A DNA stretch of 64,000 nt from Dryas octopetala (Eukaryota; Streptophyta; Magnoliopsida; Rosales; Rosaceae), in assembly GCA_963921425.1 (NCBI GenBank), contig OY992834.1:28210669-28274668 (forward strand), in the 5' to 3' direction. How positions within the stretch are numbered: position 1 is the stretch's first letter; every line of letters starts with the position of its first letter. Below are positions 32,285 to 45,100 of this stretch, piece after piece. The notes under the pieces were generated by a model that was not told where the DNA came from, ran no database searches, and was given only the letters and a program-made list of their open reading frames with translations. A program made the position numbers and the translations under genes.

Positions 32285-33010
32285 TGTAAGTTTTGAGAGA
32301 ATTAGACAATTTTCCATAAGGAATGCTATCCACATTTTCCACCTACTTTCTCTTTTATTATTCTCATTCCACAAAGTATTATCATAATCGGAACCGTTCA
32401 TTTTTTATAGAATTATTTGAAGATCATCTTTGCAAAAAATCAACTAAATCGGAAATCGTTTGGTCATATAATCGTTATCAAATAAACAAATAGTAAATCA
32501 AATTGTTACCAAAATCGTCTATTTATTTGATCACAATTACATAACCAAACGATTTCTGATTTGATTGATTTTTGCAGAGATGATCTTCATAGTTAGATCT
32601 AAAAAATGAACAGTTCATATCATGAATTTACATTGTGGAATAAAAATAATAAATGAGAAGGTCGGTAGAGAAGGTAAATTGGTGAAAGTGGATAGCATTC
32701 CTTAGTTTTCATTACAAATGTGGGCTTAGAGCCCTAAGGCCTTATACATGTAGCTTAATTAATAAGAAAAGCCTAATTACAAGCCCATTATACATGATCA
32801 TTAACAAAAAGCCTTTTGCTAAACTCATGGTTTTATAGTTTACTCCTATGTTTTTTTTTTTTTTGCTAAACTTAAGAAAGTTGTTGATACCAAAGAATGC
32901 GCAAGTGCCAAGTAGCAATCTGCTTCAATCCACTGTAGTTCTTGAAAAATTACACATAATACCTCTTTTGAGGCTTCACTTACTTGTTTAACCATGGCAG
33001 AAAGATTGTA
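32285..33010 (-). repeat. Copia LTR (approximate outer end), split by a MITE
   Basis: The inner end is TGTAAGTTTTGAGAG at 32285, next to the primer site. The LTR is interrupted by a MITE at 32320-32704 and then resumes (GTTTTCATTACAAATGTGGG). The outer end is not clear. I estimate it near 33000. Confidence 0.55.
32320..32704. mobile_element. MITE with palindromic core, TA duplication (family B)
   Basis: Ends AGGAATGCTATCCAC and its inverted copy, preceded and followed by TA, as for Tc1/mariner-type (Stowaway-like) MITEs. The interior is the palindromic core (GATCATCTTTGCAAAAAATC...CGATTTCTGATTTGATTGAT...) shared with the MITEs at 17371, 59948 and 60368 and with the centre of the hAT foldback. 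It sits in a copia LTR, so it is younger than that LTR. Confidence 0.75.
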
Positions 33011-33014
33011 ACTT

Positions 33015-33360
33015 TTTTAGAGGGCTGCTATATATTTGCACACCCTTTTGTTTTCTTTTTGCACACCCCTCTTAAAAAAAAAACACCAATGTGAAAAAAC
33101 ACACACACCCCCCTCTTCTCTCTTTCTTTCTCTGCAAACACATGCAGCCCCGCCCCTCCTCCTCCTTCCTCCCCCCGCCATCCCTCCTTCTTCCCCTCCT
33201 TCCATGACCCACCTCATCCTCTTTCTTTCTTCCACCTTTTGCCTTTCTCTGCAAACACAACCTCGCCCCTTCTCCTCCTTCCTCCCTCTCCCCTGCGCCC
33301 TCCCAGACCAACCAACCCAGTCAAGCCTAACCCCCTCCCTCTTTCCTCCCATAAACCCTT
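33015..33360. other. Pyrimidine-rich low-complexity stretch
   Basis: C/T-rich sequence that gives long frames on both strands (Pro/Ser/Leu-rich or Gly/Arg/Glu-rich). It resembles the pyrimidine-rich centre of the MULE-like element at 6577. It is not a gene. Confidence 0.6.
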
Positions 33361-33365
33361 TTGCC

Positions 33366-33835
33366 TTACATTGATAAAAAACATTGAAGAAACCAAATTA
33401 TATAGTAGGTTTCATGTGATATAAGATGAATAAAATACGCGTTGGAGGCAAATACTGTTAAATAAAATTAGTATAATAAATCAATAAAATTAGTATATTC
33501 TTTATACTATATAATCTATACACTAAATCCTATATACTTTATATACCCTAATACTCTTTATACTCTATAATCTATATACTAAACCCTATATACTCTATAT
33601 TCTTTATGATATGTATAAGACATTAGAGTTTAGGCCCTTTAAGGTATTTTTAATTATTTTTTATATAGAAATGTATTAGGATTTAGCGTTTAAAAACAAC
33701 TAAACGAAACCCCAAGAGAGTCAAACGAAACTATAAACTTTTTTTTTTCTTTACAATTGATCAAAGACCCCAAACCCCAATCAACCCTTACTTTTTTTTT
33801 TTCTCTTTTCTTTTTCATCTTTATCTTTTTTTTCC
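33366..33835. mobile_element. MULE-like element, copy 3 (truncated)
   Basis: Begins at TTACATTGATAAAAAACATTG, which matches the interior of the complete copy from about 6730, and follows it through the CTATACACTAAA and ACGAAACCCCAA blocks to the pyrimidine run. Both termini are missing. Confidence 0.7.
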
Positions 33836-34409
33836 TTATGAGATCCACCGCTGTTCTGGAAGGTTTGGATAATATCTTTAGCTATACTCAAGTGACTACC
33901 GCCTTACATCCTACTATCCCTGACACACTAGCTTGAGATGGGACTGCTAGGGCTCTCCAACACCCCTAAAGATATTTGCATTCAATGCAAGGTTGTTGGG
34001 TAGTTGTGTAATGCACTATTTCGAACAAGTGACGTGGCCTTATCTCCATCACTCATCAACATGCAGGTAAATATCTTATTCACCTTTTTTTGCCTATATA
34101 TGCAAACTTATAGACAAAATGAAAGGGTTCAAAAACCCTAAACACTACATATAACCTCTTGAGAGAATTTCCCAGAAGTTTTTACCTTGTTCTTCCTTAT
34201 TCTCCCAAGTTCATACATTGTTCTTGCTCATCATTGACTTAAATTATCGGAGTGTAGTTGGCTAATATTATTCCGGTGTTACTTCTTCTGATTATTGTTC
34301 ATGCAGGTCATCTTTGTTGAAGATCTTAAACAAGACAACTCATCAGCATCACCCATGTTCATCCTCTATGAGGGTAGAAATCAACACCTAGATCATTTAC
34401 TTGAAGTTG
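33836..34409. other. LTR-like leader sequence, no gene
   Basis: Contains a CCTATATATGC TATA-like box near 34094 followed by a CT-rich leader, and resembles an LTR promoter. No protein is recognised. The Pack-MULE inserted at its right side. Confidence 0.35.
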
Positions 34410-35820
34410 TTGCATCATGGGAAACTTCATTAAATATACCTTTTAAATACAACTCTTACTTTTTTAACCTTCTCTCCCAACTCTTACTTTTTTTACTCTT
34501 TGGCCACTTTTGAAACCAAATTACCTTTTCTATATACATATTGTGTTAACACAATTTTTCAGAATTTCCACCAAGAAATTAAACAATTTTTCAGAATTTC
34601 TCCCACAAACCCCCATCTGTCTCTCTAAACCCCGATCTTCTGTGAGGATCATCGAACACAGAAGATGACCACCTTGTAAACACAGAAGCTAAATACTCTC
34701 TCTCATCCATGATTCCTTCACTATTATATGGGTGCAGGTTGAGTCTGAGTACCTACCTCTGTACACTAACTATGGCCTGGGTCTTACTACTTGGAGCTCG
34801 TTTACTTCTGGTGTGCTCACTGGAAAATATAACAAGGGAAATATACCACCTAATGCCTCTGGGTTACTCTCGGTTTCTCAAGGGTTGTAATAGGTTCCTC
34901 CCAAAATTCCCAAACACAGCACTCTACGCTTTTTTTTTATTACTTTTTTCAAGATTTTAGTTATGCTTATCAGGAGGAGAATGGATTGAGTTTGTGCGGT
35001 GGCTTGGTGGCGAACGCAGACGCACGCGGACGTCACTGTAACTGAATTTTGGTGAAATTGATTTTTTTTTTTCTGAAACTGAATTTTTTGCTGAAACTCA
35101 ATATTTCGCTAAAACTAAAATCAAACACTGAAACTGAATTTCAAGAATTCAATTACACTAAATTGAAGAATTCAGAAATGAATTCACTTACTGAAATTGA
35201 ATTAAGTGATGAAACAATTACACCTTGACTAAAACACAATTACACCTTGACTAAAAAACAATTACACCTTCACTAAAACAATTAAACCTTCACTAAAACA
35301 GTTACACCTTCACTGAATTCAGTTTCACTAAAAAGAACACATCAACCTTATCAAAAAAAAAAAAAAAAAACACAACAAGCCATCGAGATGAGGAGTAGCC
35401 AACACAGCAAGCCATCGATGTGAGCCTAACAAACAACTACTTCATGTTCTCTTACTGATTACTCAAGCGGAGCCTATTAGACAATTACTTCCCCTGCTTC
35501 TTACCTGTTATTCGAAGTCACACTTTTTAGCCAAAATCATTAAGCAACCTTATTAAAAAACAAATAAAAACAACACAGCAAACCAACACTAATCGAAGTT
35601 ATAATCACAAACCAACCAATAAGAATATGAATGAGATCCAAAATGTCCAATACATGCACACCTTTCAAATGGTCTTTATGATAATGCATGAAAAACATCA
35701 CATAAGTAAGCCATCTCTTATCTTTCTAGTTATGCATCAAAGAACATAATATGACATGTGAAATTAAAAAAATGATAAGGTGTAATTTTAAATAACAAAT
35801 TTCCAGCATATAACCAACAC

Positions 35821-35961
35821 TTAGATAGCATAAAGAATATCTATTGAAATCTCACTGAACTTGAATTTCATAACTGGAACGTGAACATCAGGCACGGGAT
35901 GCAACTCTATTACTTCAGGCATCTCAGATAGCATCCTATGTAGTTCACCAAAGAAATCTTC
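35821..35961 (-). pseudogene. Captured nuclear poly(A) polymerase exon
   Basis: On the minus strand, after a TTTGTCTATAG acceptor, 46 codons encode EDFFGELHRMLSEMPEV, IELHPVPDVHVPVMKFKFS and a few more residues, then TAA. This matches the N-terminal nucleotidyltransferase part of eukaryotic poly(A) polymerases (PEVTELHPVPDAHVPVMKFKF-like block, just before the catalytic Asp in IDLLYA; here IDILYAI). The natural protein is over 700 residues, so this is one exon captured by the Pack-MULE and then closed by a stop. Confidence 0.85.
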
Positions 35962-36059
35962 CTATAGACAAAGCAAAATTATGCAGTAATCATAAATAGA
36001 AACATACCAAAATTAAAATTCACAAAACTAAAAGCATAATCAAAACACTAATACACAGT

Positions 36060-36490
36060 TCAAGGAGAGTACCGATGGGTTTAGATCAAGGAGAGAAGTC
36101 TAGCGGTGGTGGTAAAAGGTGGTGGCGCTGCCAGAATTCTGAGATCGCCGACAGGGAGGGCAACGACTTTCGTCGTGGGTGCTCCGTTCGAGATTCTAAG
36201 GGAACCATCATACTCAGGGCGACGAGACGAAGGAGGTGTGGGCTGTCCGACACCTCAACGCTGCCAGAATCGACAGATCGCCGGCGAGGGAGCTCGTTCT
36301 GCCTAGGCTCGATCCACCGTCTTCGTTGGCTTTCACGGCGAGTGGAGTGCAGCGGAAGGAAGAAAGAGGTGAGGCAAGAAGGTTGGGACCGGTCTCGCCG
36401 GCAACTGTCGTCGGACGACGGAGAACGCGCCGGTGACAGCAGCGCGAAGAGAGAGAACATGCAGAGAAAATGTGTGAGAGAGAGAGAGAG
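36060..36490 (-). pseudogene. Captured GC-rich first-exon-like block in the Pack-MULE
   Basis: A GC-rich block with CT/GA repeats that reads as a possible 5' UTR and first exon upstream, in minus orientation, of the poly(A) polymerase exon. An open minus-strand frame of 124 codons (36460-36086) is Ser/Arg-rich with no domain. Similar sequence occurs in CACTA element 1 (15410-15570). Confidence 0.4.
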
Positions 36491-36703
36491 CTAGAGTGAA
36501 AAATGAAACAGATTAAGTGACCCTAAGGTTATAATCATAAAACTAAAATAAAATGGGGTCAAACTTAGTTAGGTGTTAGTTAATTAGGGGATTTTAGAAG
36601 AGTTGAAGTGACTAATAGAGGGTTTTAAATTAGTTTTATTAAGGTGGGAGGTTTTAATATAACCAAACTCTAAATAGGGGGTTATGAATAGTTTATTAAA
36701 AAA

Positions 36704-36894
36704 ACAGTAATGCTACACTTACCACATTTTTATACCACAATTTTATACCATCTTACATGGCATTCATACATTGGATACTAAAAATTAAAAAATAAAACCT
36801 AAAAAAGAAAAAAGAAATACCATTCCAGTAAAATAATGACACATCATGTGAGATACAAATGTGGGAAAAAAAATGTGGGACAACTAGCATTATT
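36704..36894. mobile_element. Small MITE nested in the Pack-MULE
   Basis: About 190 bases with inverted ends AGTAATGCTA and AATAATGCTA (opposite strand) followed by CCACATTTTT-type blocks on both arms. No coding capacity. Confidence 0.6.
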
Positions 36895-36954
36895 ATTAAA
36901 AAAAATAAGAGTTGTATTTAAAAGGTACATTTAATGAAGTTTCCCTTACATCAT

Positions 36955-37640
36955 CTTACATATTTTGCACCAATATTTACTATCGTGCTTAAACTTACTC
37001 AAATTTGAGAAATAATAGGAAAGAGATTGAAGTGCTTATATAATATCGGTCTAGTAATATTTCTTCATACATTGGTGAGGTTCCAAATTCAACCCCTTAG
37101 AGAAAAAGCCAAAAGAATAAGAAAATCCACTAGTCCCGGGGTCCATATCCATATTTAATTTGACGATGATGCCCGGCAGTTGCAACTTTACAACATAGTC
37201 TCTCGTCTGTCCTTCAAATCTTGGAAGGACTGGTTGTTGAAGTGGAACAAAGTGGGATCCCACCACCTCCCCTCCATTCCATTAGTAGATGTTAGATTAG
37301 ACAAGTAGGATGCTTTTCCCATTTTTGAAATTTCCTTTTACTTTGTTCTTGTTGGGTTCAATAACTCCCAACGGTTCGAATTAGCATTTGTCAGGTCAAG
37401 ACAAAAGAAGCCGCACCCGGCACACAGTGTGAACAAGCAACAGCACCACAAAGACAGGGATATCCTTCACTTTTCATTTGGTTTTGGTTTTTCTTGGTCA
37501 GTTCAGTTGGTCAACAACCACTTCACTTTCATCTTGTGCCGCAAGGTTTGGAGCCTATAGTTAGATTTTTGAGGGGACAAGACTGTCTTTTACTACTTTT
37601 CGATTCTACCGCTTCATGTTTCCAAGGTCGGTTATGGGCC
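36955..37640. other. Intergenic region upstream of the MFS gene
   Basis: No gene recognised. The region from about 37500 presumably includes the promoter of the MFSD12-like gene. Confidence 0.45.
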
Positions 37641-37860
37641 TAATGGCGGCACACACTAACCAAAAAAAAGAGAACAACTTTGTTGAGAAAACAACAAAAG
37701 AATTCCTCACTTGAGATAACAGAAGAAGATTATACCTCCCACTTTAGATATCATCTTCGAAGACCCGGACTGCCGTATATGTTTCATCACTTTCTTCTGG
37801 GTCTTCTCTCTCTTCAGTTTCCACCCAACATTCAAGAACAACAACAGTTTATACTTTATA
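37641..37860 (+). other. Probable 5' UTR exon of the MFSD12-like gene
   Basis: A transcribed-looking stretch ends in TTTATAG/GTATGG at 37860. The acceptor TAATTGCAG at 39158-39166 then opens the exon with the start codon 18 bases later. The start of the exon is not defined by sequence. Confidence 0.4.
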
Positions 37861-39183
37861 GGTATGGGTGGCTCTCTCCTTGATTCCTTTCCATTTGCAA
37901 GTTTCTCTCAGATTCATAGACTTCTTTGTTTTCCATGCCAATAACATTCGACGTCGCTTTTTCTGCTTTTTCTTTCAGATTCATAGACTTTTTCGCTTTT
38001 TCTTTCTGGATATGCAATTTCTTGTTTCTTCTTCCTTTGCTCTGTTTTTAGTTCTATAGTAGTGTTTCTTTATCTTCTGTAGAGCCCTTCAAGTACCAAA
38101 TTTAGTGAGTTTTAGGTAATTATTAATTTATATGCTAATTTACGGGGGTATGCCTCTTGTCAACGGTGGATATGTGAATGTATGCATGGATATATTAACT
38201 TCTCTTGAAATCTTAATATATTAACTTTGATGATTTCGTTTGATTAGTAATATTCGTGACTGAAATTGAACCGAAGAACATAAAATATGATGTTTACTTA
38301 TTGGATTGGTGTGACACCAAGCATCGAAAACTTGATATGATTGTCTGTCACAAGGGGGAAGAGTTCCATGTGAGAATGATCATTTTTGGTTTAAATCTTG
38401 GACCCTTTTCTGCAACAATGTATTGTTGAATTGGAAATTGCTCTGAGGATTACAGATTTAGAATCAGTTTACACAACACTGCACTTCTACTAAAGTGTCA
38501 CTATATCATGTTCTCGACATATTTCACATTCTTCACTGGATTTCAATTTTTCAATGTGAAAAATTAGAGAAGCTTTCTAGATGAAACTAATATAATTAAG
38601 AAGAATTCTGCTCAATGTGAACATTCGACTTCCTGCAACCAAAAGCCCTCCTTCCTCTTCTTATAGAAGAGGTTTTTTTTTGGGGTCACTCTCATTGTTT
38701 CTTGTTATGTTTCCTGTTTTTTTGTACTTAATATGCATGCCTATTTTCAGTTTGGTTATGCTAAAATCAATATTTTAGAGTTTTGTTTGAGCTCATCAGA
38801 GTTCTTTTATTTATTTGGAGTTATTTTGCAGAACTTTGAGTATTAAATAAATTATGAATTATAAGGATATAATAACTTCTCCTCATGATTTTATATTTTT
38901 GGGTGGCCAATTGGAAAATTTATGAGATCAATATACCAAAAGTTTAATTTCTTTTGCTCGCAAAACAAGGAGCAATTCAATGGATTTGTAGAGAAATATT
39001 TAGAACTATGTTCTTTCGTAAAAAGAAAAATAAGAAAAAGCTGGTAATAGTATGGCTTGCTTTACATGGATAAAAGATGAGAACGTAAAATTTCAATACA
39101 ATAGAATTTTGCTATTCTAACTTGGGGTTACTTCTCTCATAAGCTTAATGCATACTATAATTGCAGGTTTCCTGTAGTTTGTT

Positions 39184-42100
39184 ATGGGTAGTGTCACTGA
39201 AGATGATGATTCAGTCGCCAAACCCCTTGGAAGACGTTCTGTCTTTTATTATGGTGTGGGGCATATGCTCAATGACATTACTGCTTCGTGTTGGTTTACA
39301 TATCTCTTATTGTTCTTGACAGATATTGGACTGTCCCCAAGGTACACATCATGTAGTTGCACGTTCTTTCTACAATCTACCTGGTCTTACATCTGTATGT
39401 ATATTTTTGTGCACAAACATTGGCATGTTTATTCTTGCTTACATTGAAATGCAATAAAAATGTGTACATACAAAATGTTGAAGCAATTTGGTCGTTACAA
39501 ATTACGAAAATAAATAAAATATGTTGAGCACACAAAAGACAGCACATATATTTACAGGTTCCCACTTAACTTTAGGTACGTCTATGGGGCATGATCCTAT
39601 CTATATTTATAAGTTAAATTAAGAACAACAATACAAGCTTAAACCACTCGAGTTCAATATCCCAAACCCAAGCCCTTAAACCCTTGTACTCCCCTCTCAG
39701 CTCATCCTCTCAAAACCCAGTAAAGACAAACACTCTCTACCTTGATAGAGAGTTAAATTTCAGATGAATGCAATGGATTCTTTGATTCATATATAGAGGC
39801 ATTTGGCTTGATGGCGTATGAGTATTACCATGACAATAGAAAGGCTAAGTCAAATAGTTGGAAAACATCTTTCCTTATTCTCAGTTCAGTTGCCTCCTGC
39901 AAATTCATGGTTTTCTTCTTTAGTTTCAAAGAAATTTGCACCACCCTAGCTATATTATAAGCCTTTTGTCATCCATTGCATTAAATTGAGCCACCAAGAC
40001 AACCATCATCCTACACATACATGCATACAGATTATGGTGGATGAGCTTGGATGTCTATGAAGCTTTCAAAAACTAACAAGATATTATATTACAAAGTGTC
40101 TATTTGGATGCAGAGCATGAAGAAAGTTTTATTTACACTGTTCCAAAATATTGGTTGCTGTGATAGGAAAGATCTGTTGGTCTAAGTTTGCACTAAGAAA
40201 GATAATTTTAATTATGTCTCTGTATTCTATTACCATCTCATAGTTTCAGTGTTCTTTTAATTATTTTCTTTTTTGTTTCTTTATCATTGAGCTTTACAAA
40301 TCTGTTTTCTTAAGGTGTACTCCATTTTTTTTGTGTCCATAATTGTTATTTCTTTGTAAATTTTTATTTAGGGATGCTGCTACTGTTATGCTTTCTGGTC
40401 AAGTGGCTGATGGATTTGCAACCATATTTGCTGGTGAACTGGTATCTTGACACTAAATGATATCATACACGCATGATGATTAGTTATTGTAGAGCAAACA
40501 AATCTGATATTCTTATCTTGTCTGTTGCTTCTTCAACTTACATTCTGATACTTGTTCTTATCTACTCGTTCGGCATTAATCAATGAATGAGTTAGTATTG
40601 TCGAAAAACATGCTGACTGAGTGTTGGTTAATTTATGATTTCCTAAAATGAAAATGTTGGTGTTGGTTTATGAAAATTCTATGTGGAAATTCTGAAATAA
40701 CACGTCATACATGTATTCTCACTAGTATCGGTATATAAGAATCTTTGTTTTGCAGGTATACGAATCTAAAGTCATTGAAGGAGTAAATAGTGTTTAACAC
40801 TGAAACCTGAACTAGCATGTGTAACATTATTTTTGAAATATTGTTCTTTGTATTGTGTTCAACTTCTATTCTTCTGTAATTGTTGGTTGCACTTCACATG
40901 GATTTTTTCTTGGCTTGTCATTTTACCTGGCTTAAATTTTGTGCGTTTGCTTCTATGCTTCTATCATGATATTGGAATATGAAATTATAATATCGAATCA
41001 CTTTTTTTATTTCTTGTTTGGGTCCATATGTATTTCTGGACAAGCTTTGGGTTTTAGATATGGGTACATGCTCCAAGTATCACATACTTTTGTTTTGGGG
41101 GGGGGGGGGGAGGGGGGTGGGGGGAGAACAAGCTTGCTAGAAAGAACCCAGTTTGAGTTTGATTGAGAGGTTTGATCATTTATCTTGATGTTCTCATATA
41201 GAAAGAAACAAAGCTTTGGGCTGTGTAGGATATATACAGTTACTTAGGTAAGTTAAAATGAAAATGTTCTCATTTATAAATAATCGTACTTTATCACTTC
41301 ATCACATAACTTAAGTGCCAACAGAAATTTTTGGTATAGATGAAGAGTCAATTTGACATCGGTGGTGGACCTGGTTATTTAAAAGTCACCCTATGGTTTT
41401 TCTTAAATTTTGGTAGGAGTGCAGAAATTCAGTATGTGCCTGACATATCTTTGATGAGAAGTAATTGTTTGAATGAAGGTGTATTTATTTAATGTCCTTC
41501 AAATATGTTGTCAAATGCCCCCTTCAATATGACATAAATTATCCACACTCCAACTTTCCACTTGAATCAACCCAATAGCTAATTGGAGCTGACTTGAGTT
41601 TAGTGGTAGATACAGAGGCATTCGAGAACAATGTTATATAACCACATGAAAATACATTATGCAAATTTATTTAGAAGCAAGTACAGACTTCATTGATAGA
41701 TCCACCTATTCTATTTTCCAAAAGATTGAAACCATACCAATTCATTAATTAACATTTTACATGTCCGTTTTCTTTTCAGTTTAGGTGATTGCAACCCTCC
41801 CCCCCCTTTTTTTTTTTTTTTTTGAAATAACATTCTATTTCTATTTTTAACTTGATAGATAGACAGATTTGGACATTTCAAATGGTGGCATGGTGCAGGC
41901 TCTGTTTTGGTTGCTATTTCTTTTTCTTCCGTTTTTGGCGGTTGCATACCTTGTAAAATTTTTGGTACCTCTTCATCGGCATTGCGAACTGTTGGTTACA
42001 GCATTTTTGCTGCTATCTTTAACATGGGTTGGGCTGCCACTCAGGTTTCACACATGTAAGTACTTCCTATAAGTTACTTGTTTCCATTATCAATTTAGGT

Positions 42101-45100
42101 TTTTATTTATTTTTCTCTGTTCATGCATATATCATTTATTTGTAAAAGATTCTGCTGGAGAGGTTTAGAATAGTTCATGATTGCATTATGGGAATGTTTT
42201 CTAACATGAAATGTGAGTGGAAAAGGAATGGGAGAGAAGGAATTGGAGTGGGGAGGAGTCATTCCCCTTAAGCCGTTTACTAACCATCTGGAATCATAAT
42301 GACAATGATGTTGATTCCCACTTCTCTGTTTACTCATGATCATGAATTAGAATCAAAACTAGTTTAATTACTAAAAAGTTTGAGGGTTGTTAAAAAAGTT
42401 TTATTTTCTTAATGGGTATTTTGGGGTTACCACTAAAAGAGTTTGAGGGTAATTTTGGTATGAAGTTATGACCCCCAAGTGGAATGGGAATCAATACCAA
42501 GTCCCCCTCAAGGAGTGTGATTGCTGAAAGACGAGCGATGTGATTACTGATTTTGGGGTGGGCCCACGTACTTTTTGATTCCCAAATGTAAGTAAACATA
42601 GGGTTAGAGTGGAATGGGAGTGGCTCCTATTCTTTCCACTCCCATTCCATGTTAGTAAACGTGCCCTAAGTGAACTGAGGGATTTTGTGAAATGCATTAA
42701 GCTTGGAGCATTAAGTGAAAAGGCATGTTATCTTGGCTTTGAAATATCTAAACACTTATGAACAGTAACTGTTATGTTGAAGGTCTATGTTGAATTGCAT
42801 TACGCTGAATTCAACAAGCAGAGTGGTGCTAGCTAGCTGCCGAAATGCTTTTAATATGGTTAGATTCCCGTTGAATATTTAGTATTAATTTTCAGCTCCA
42901 TGTCTTGTGTTGTGTATGTGTTGATTGAAATGTTTTGAACCTTTTTAAAGGTTGCCAACCTCAGCCTGTATGCAGTTGCTGTAATAGTCTTTGGTGTCAC
43001 TAAAGCAAGAACACATGCCAACATTGAAAATCAGGTATGTTTATTGCCCAAGAAGTTCTGTTTTACCCATATTAAGAGCTTCTCTTTAAGCATGCCCATC
43101 ACATCACTTTCACGAATGAGCAGTACCGCTGGATTGCATATTTGTCAATTTTCATAGGCTGCTGCTTTGTGGGTATATTTCATCTCGGAACCAAAGAGCC
43201 AAGGTTTGCTATTTCTTTTTTTTCAGTTCATTATGTTCTTCAAATATCGATTTTAAATATCATTTTTCATAATTTAAGATGCATTTTTTATGAGGGAAGC
43301 AAGAAGAATATTTATATTTATTTTAAGTATAGAAATTAAGCTTATTGACTTACTAATATTAGAATGTAGAGGGTTAATATTAGTTTGGATTTATTTATAA
43401 TAATTTAGGGTGTAATGATTAAGGTTTCTATTATGGTATTTACTATTTAGTTTATTATTATTTTGACATTGATTTTAAATTAAACTGTTTGCACATGATT
43501 GAAATTGAGTATGAGAATGGATTTGAGCTTGCCTTGATTCGTTTTTTTTTTTTTCAGATATCCTCCCTATATCCTCTATTTTCTCCTATGTTCTTTCCCC
43601 ATCTCTGATAATTTATTATTAAAGCCTTTTTTTGCTGCACCAAATGGTATCTCAAGCCAACTTCAATTTGCTAGCAGTAAATATCTCAATCGCCTCAAGA
43701 CTTTTCAGAATTCAATCTGAACCTTATGGTCGTCATTTTTACAGAAACTCACACATATACCGCTTGGAAGTAGAGCCTACCTCTAATCCACCAGTGCTGA
43801 TCTTTTGATCATAATCCATTCTATAGGACCCGGCCATCATGTGCATGTGCATGCGACCCATAAACTGCTAATATTCATTCTCGAGCAGCTGATGCACTCT
43901 CCAGGGTGGCAAAAATTCATGTGGGGTGTCAAGCTAGTTTTTGTGCTTTCATAGTTTGAAGAGGTGCAGGATAGTTATGACAATGATCTTCATGCTGAAG
44001 CTTCTATCTCTAAACTGGTGTTGTCTTCGCATTCTTTGCTGAATTTCTCATATTGTTAACAGTGGGTTGTTAAGATGGAAGGAAGAAGCTTTATATTACT
44101 ATTCATGGGGATTTCAGAGCTTGAGTATTAGATACCATGCATTCCTCATTAATTAGGGGGCATGCTGGTATCCAAGCCACTTAAAATATAAGAGAGTCGG
44201 ACAGTATTTTTACTGGCCAAACCTTAAGTCTTCTGTTCAGCAGCTGGTTAGCTCTTTCGACATTTGTCCAAGAAATAAGCTGGAACATTTGAATCGGATT
44301 GTTACAACCACTAGCTATTCCCTAAGCAAGCTTGGAGTCATGTTTGTATTGATTTCACTAAGGAGTTGCCAAAATCCGAGTGTAAGAATGTAGTTGATAG
44401 ACTTACTAAAAATGCTCATTTTTTAGCTCAATGTCATCCATACACTGTTTTTAAAACATGGTTGATAAGCTCCCTGTCATTCCTGTAGCATTGGTTACTG
44501 ATCGTATAAAAGTTCCGCTAGTACGTTTTTGTAAGATTTATTCAAACAGTTGGGTATTAAATTGCATATGTCCACAGCTTACCATCCTCAACCAGATGGC
44601 CAAACAGAAAGGCCTATTGCCTGTTTAGAAGCCTATCTTTGATGCATGACAGGATATAAACCACATGGCTGGTGAAGTGGTCATCATGAGCTGAGCGGTG
44701 GTACAATACCAATTTCCAAACAAGCCTATTGTCCTCCTGGTGGCTGTTCTAGGTAATCAACATCAGTGGTCATTGCTGTGGATGATTTTTTGCAGCAAAG
44801 AAGTGAAGATTCAGATGCATAAGGAAAACTATCATCAGGCACATCATAGGATAAACAAAATGCTGACTAGAACAGTACTGAAGATCTTTAGAGTGCGAGA
44901 TTGGGTGTATTTGAGGCTTCAACCTTATCGGAAAAAGACAATGGCCATTTGCGGAAGCCTATTTTTCCTTTTTCTCTTAGTGGTTAAGATTGGTTCCGTT
45001 GCTTATAAATTGCAGTTGCCACCTGGTTCTCAAATTCACCCTATTTTTATTGTCTTCCAACTCAAGAAGAATAGTGGCCATTCTATTGTTTCAGTCAGGA

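Larger units (their letters stand above)
34419..36945. mobile_element. Pack-MULE (2.5 kb)
   Basis: Terminal inverted repeats of about 40 bases (GGGAAACTTCATTAAATATA... at the left; the opposite strand at 36945 reads GGGAAACTTCATTAAATGTA...), nearly identical. Flanks TTGCATCAT (34410-34418) and TTACATCAT (36946-36954) form a 9-base target duplication with one difference, the Mutator signature. It holds a poly(A) polymerase exon (35821-35961), a GC-rich first-exon-like block (36060-36480) and a nested MITE (36704-36894). No transposase. Confidence 0.85.

Noticed and set aside
33017-33424. Overlapping Pro-rich and Arg/Gly-rich frames of about 110 codons
   Set aside because: Low-complexity C/T-rich DNA with no domain, codon bias or splice context.
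36075-36494. 139-codon plus-strand frame MGLDQGEKSSGGGKRW
   Set aside because: Lies in GC-rich captured DNA in the Pack-MULE, open in several frames on both strands; no recognisable domain.
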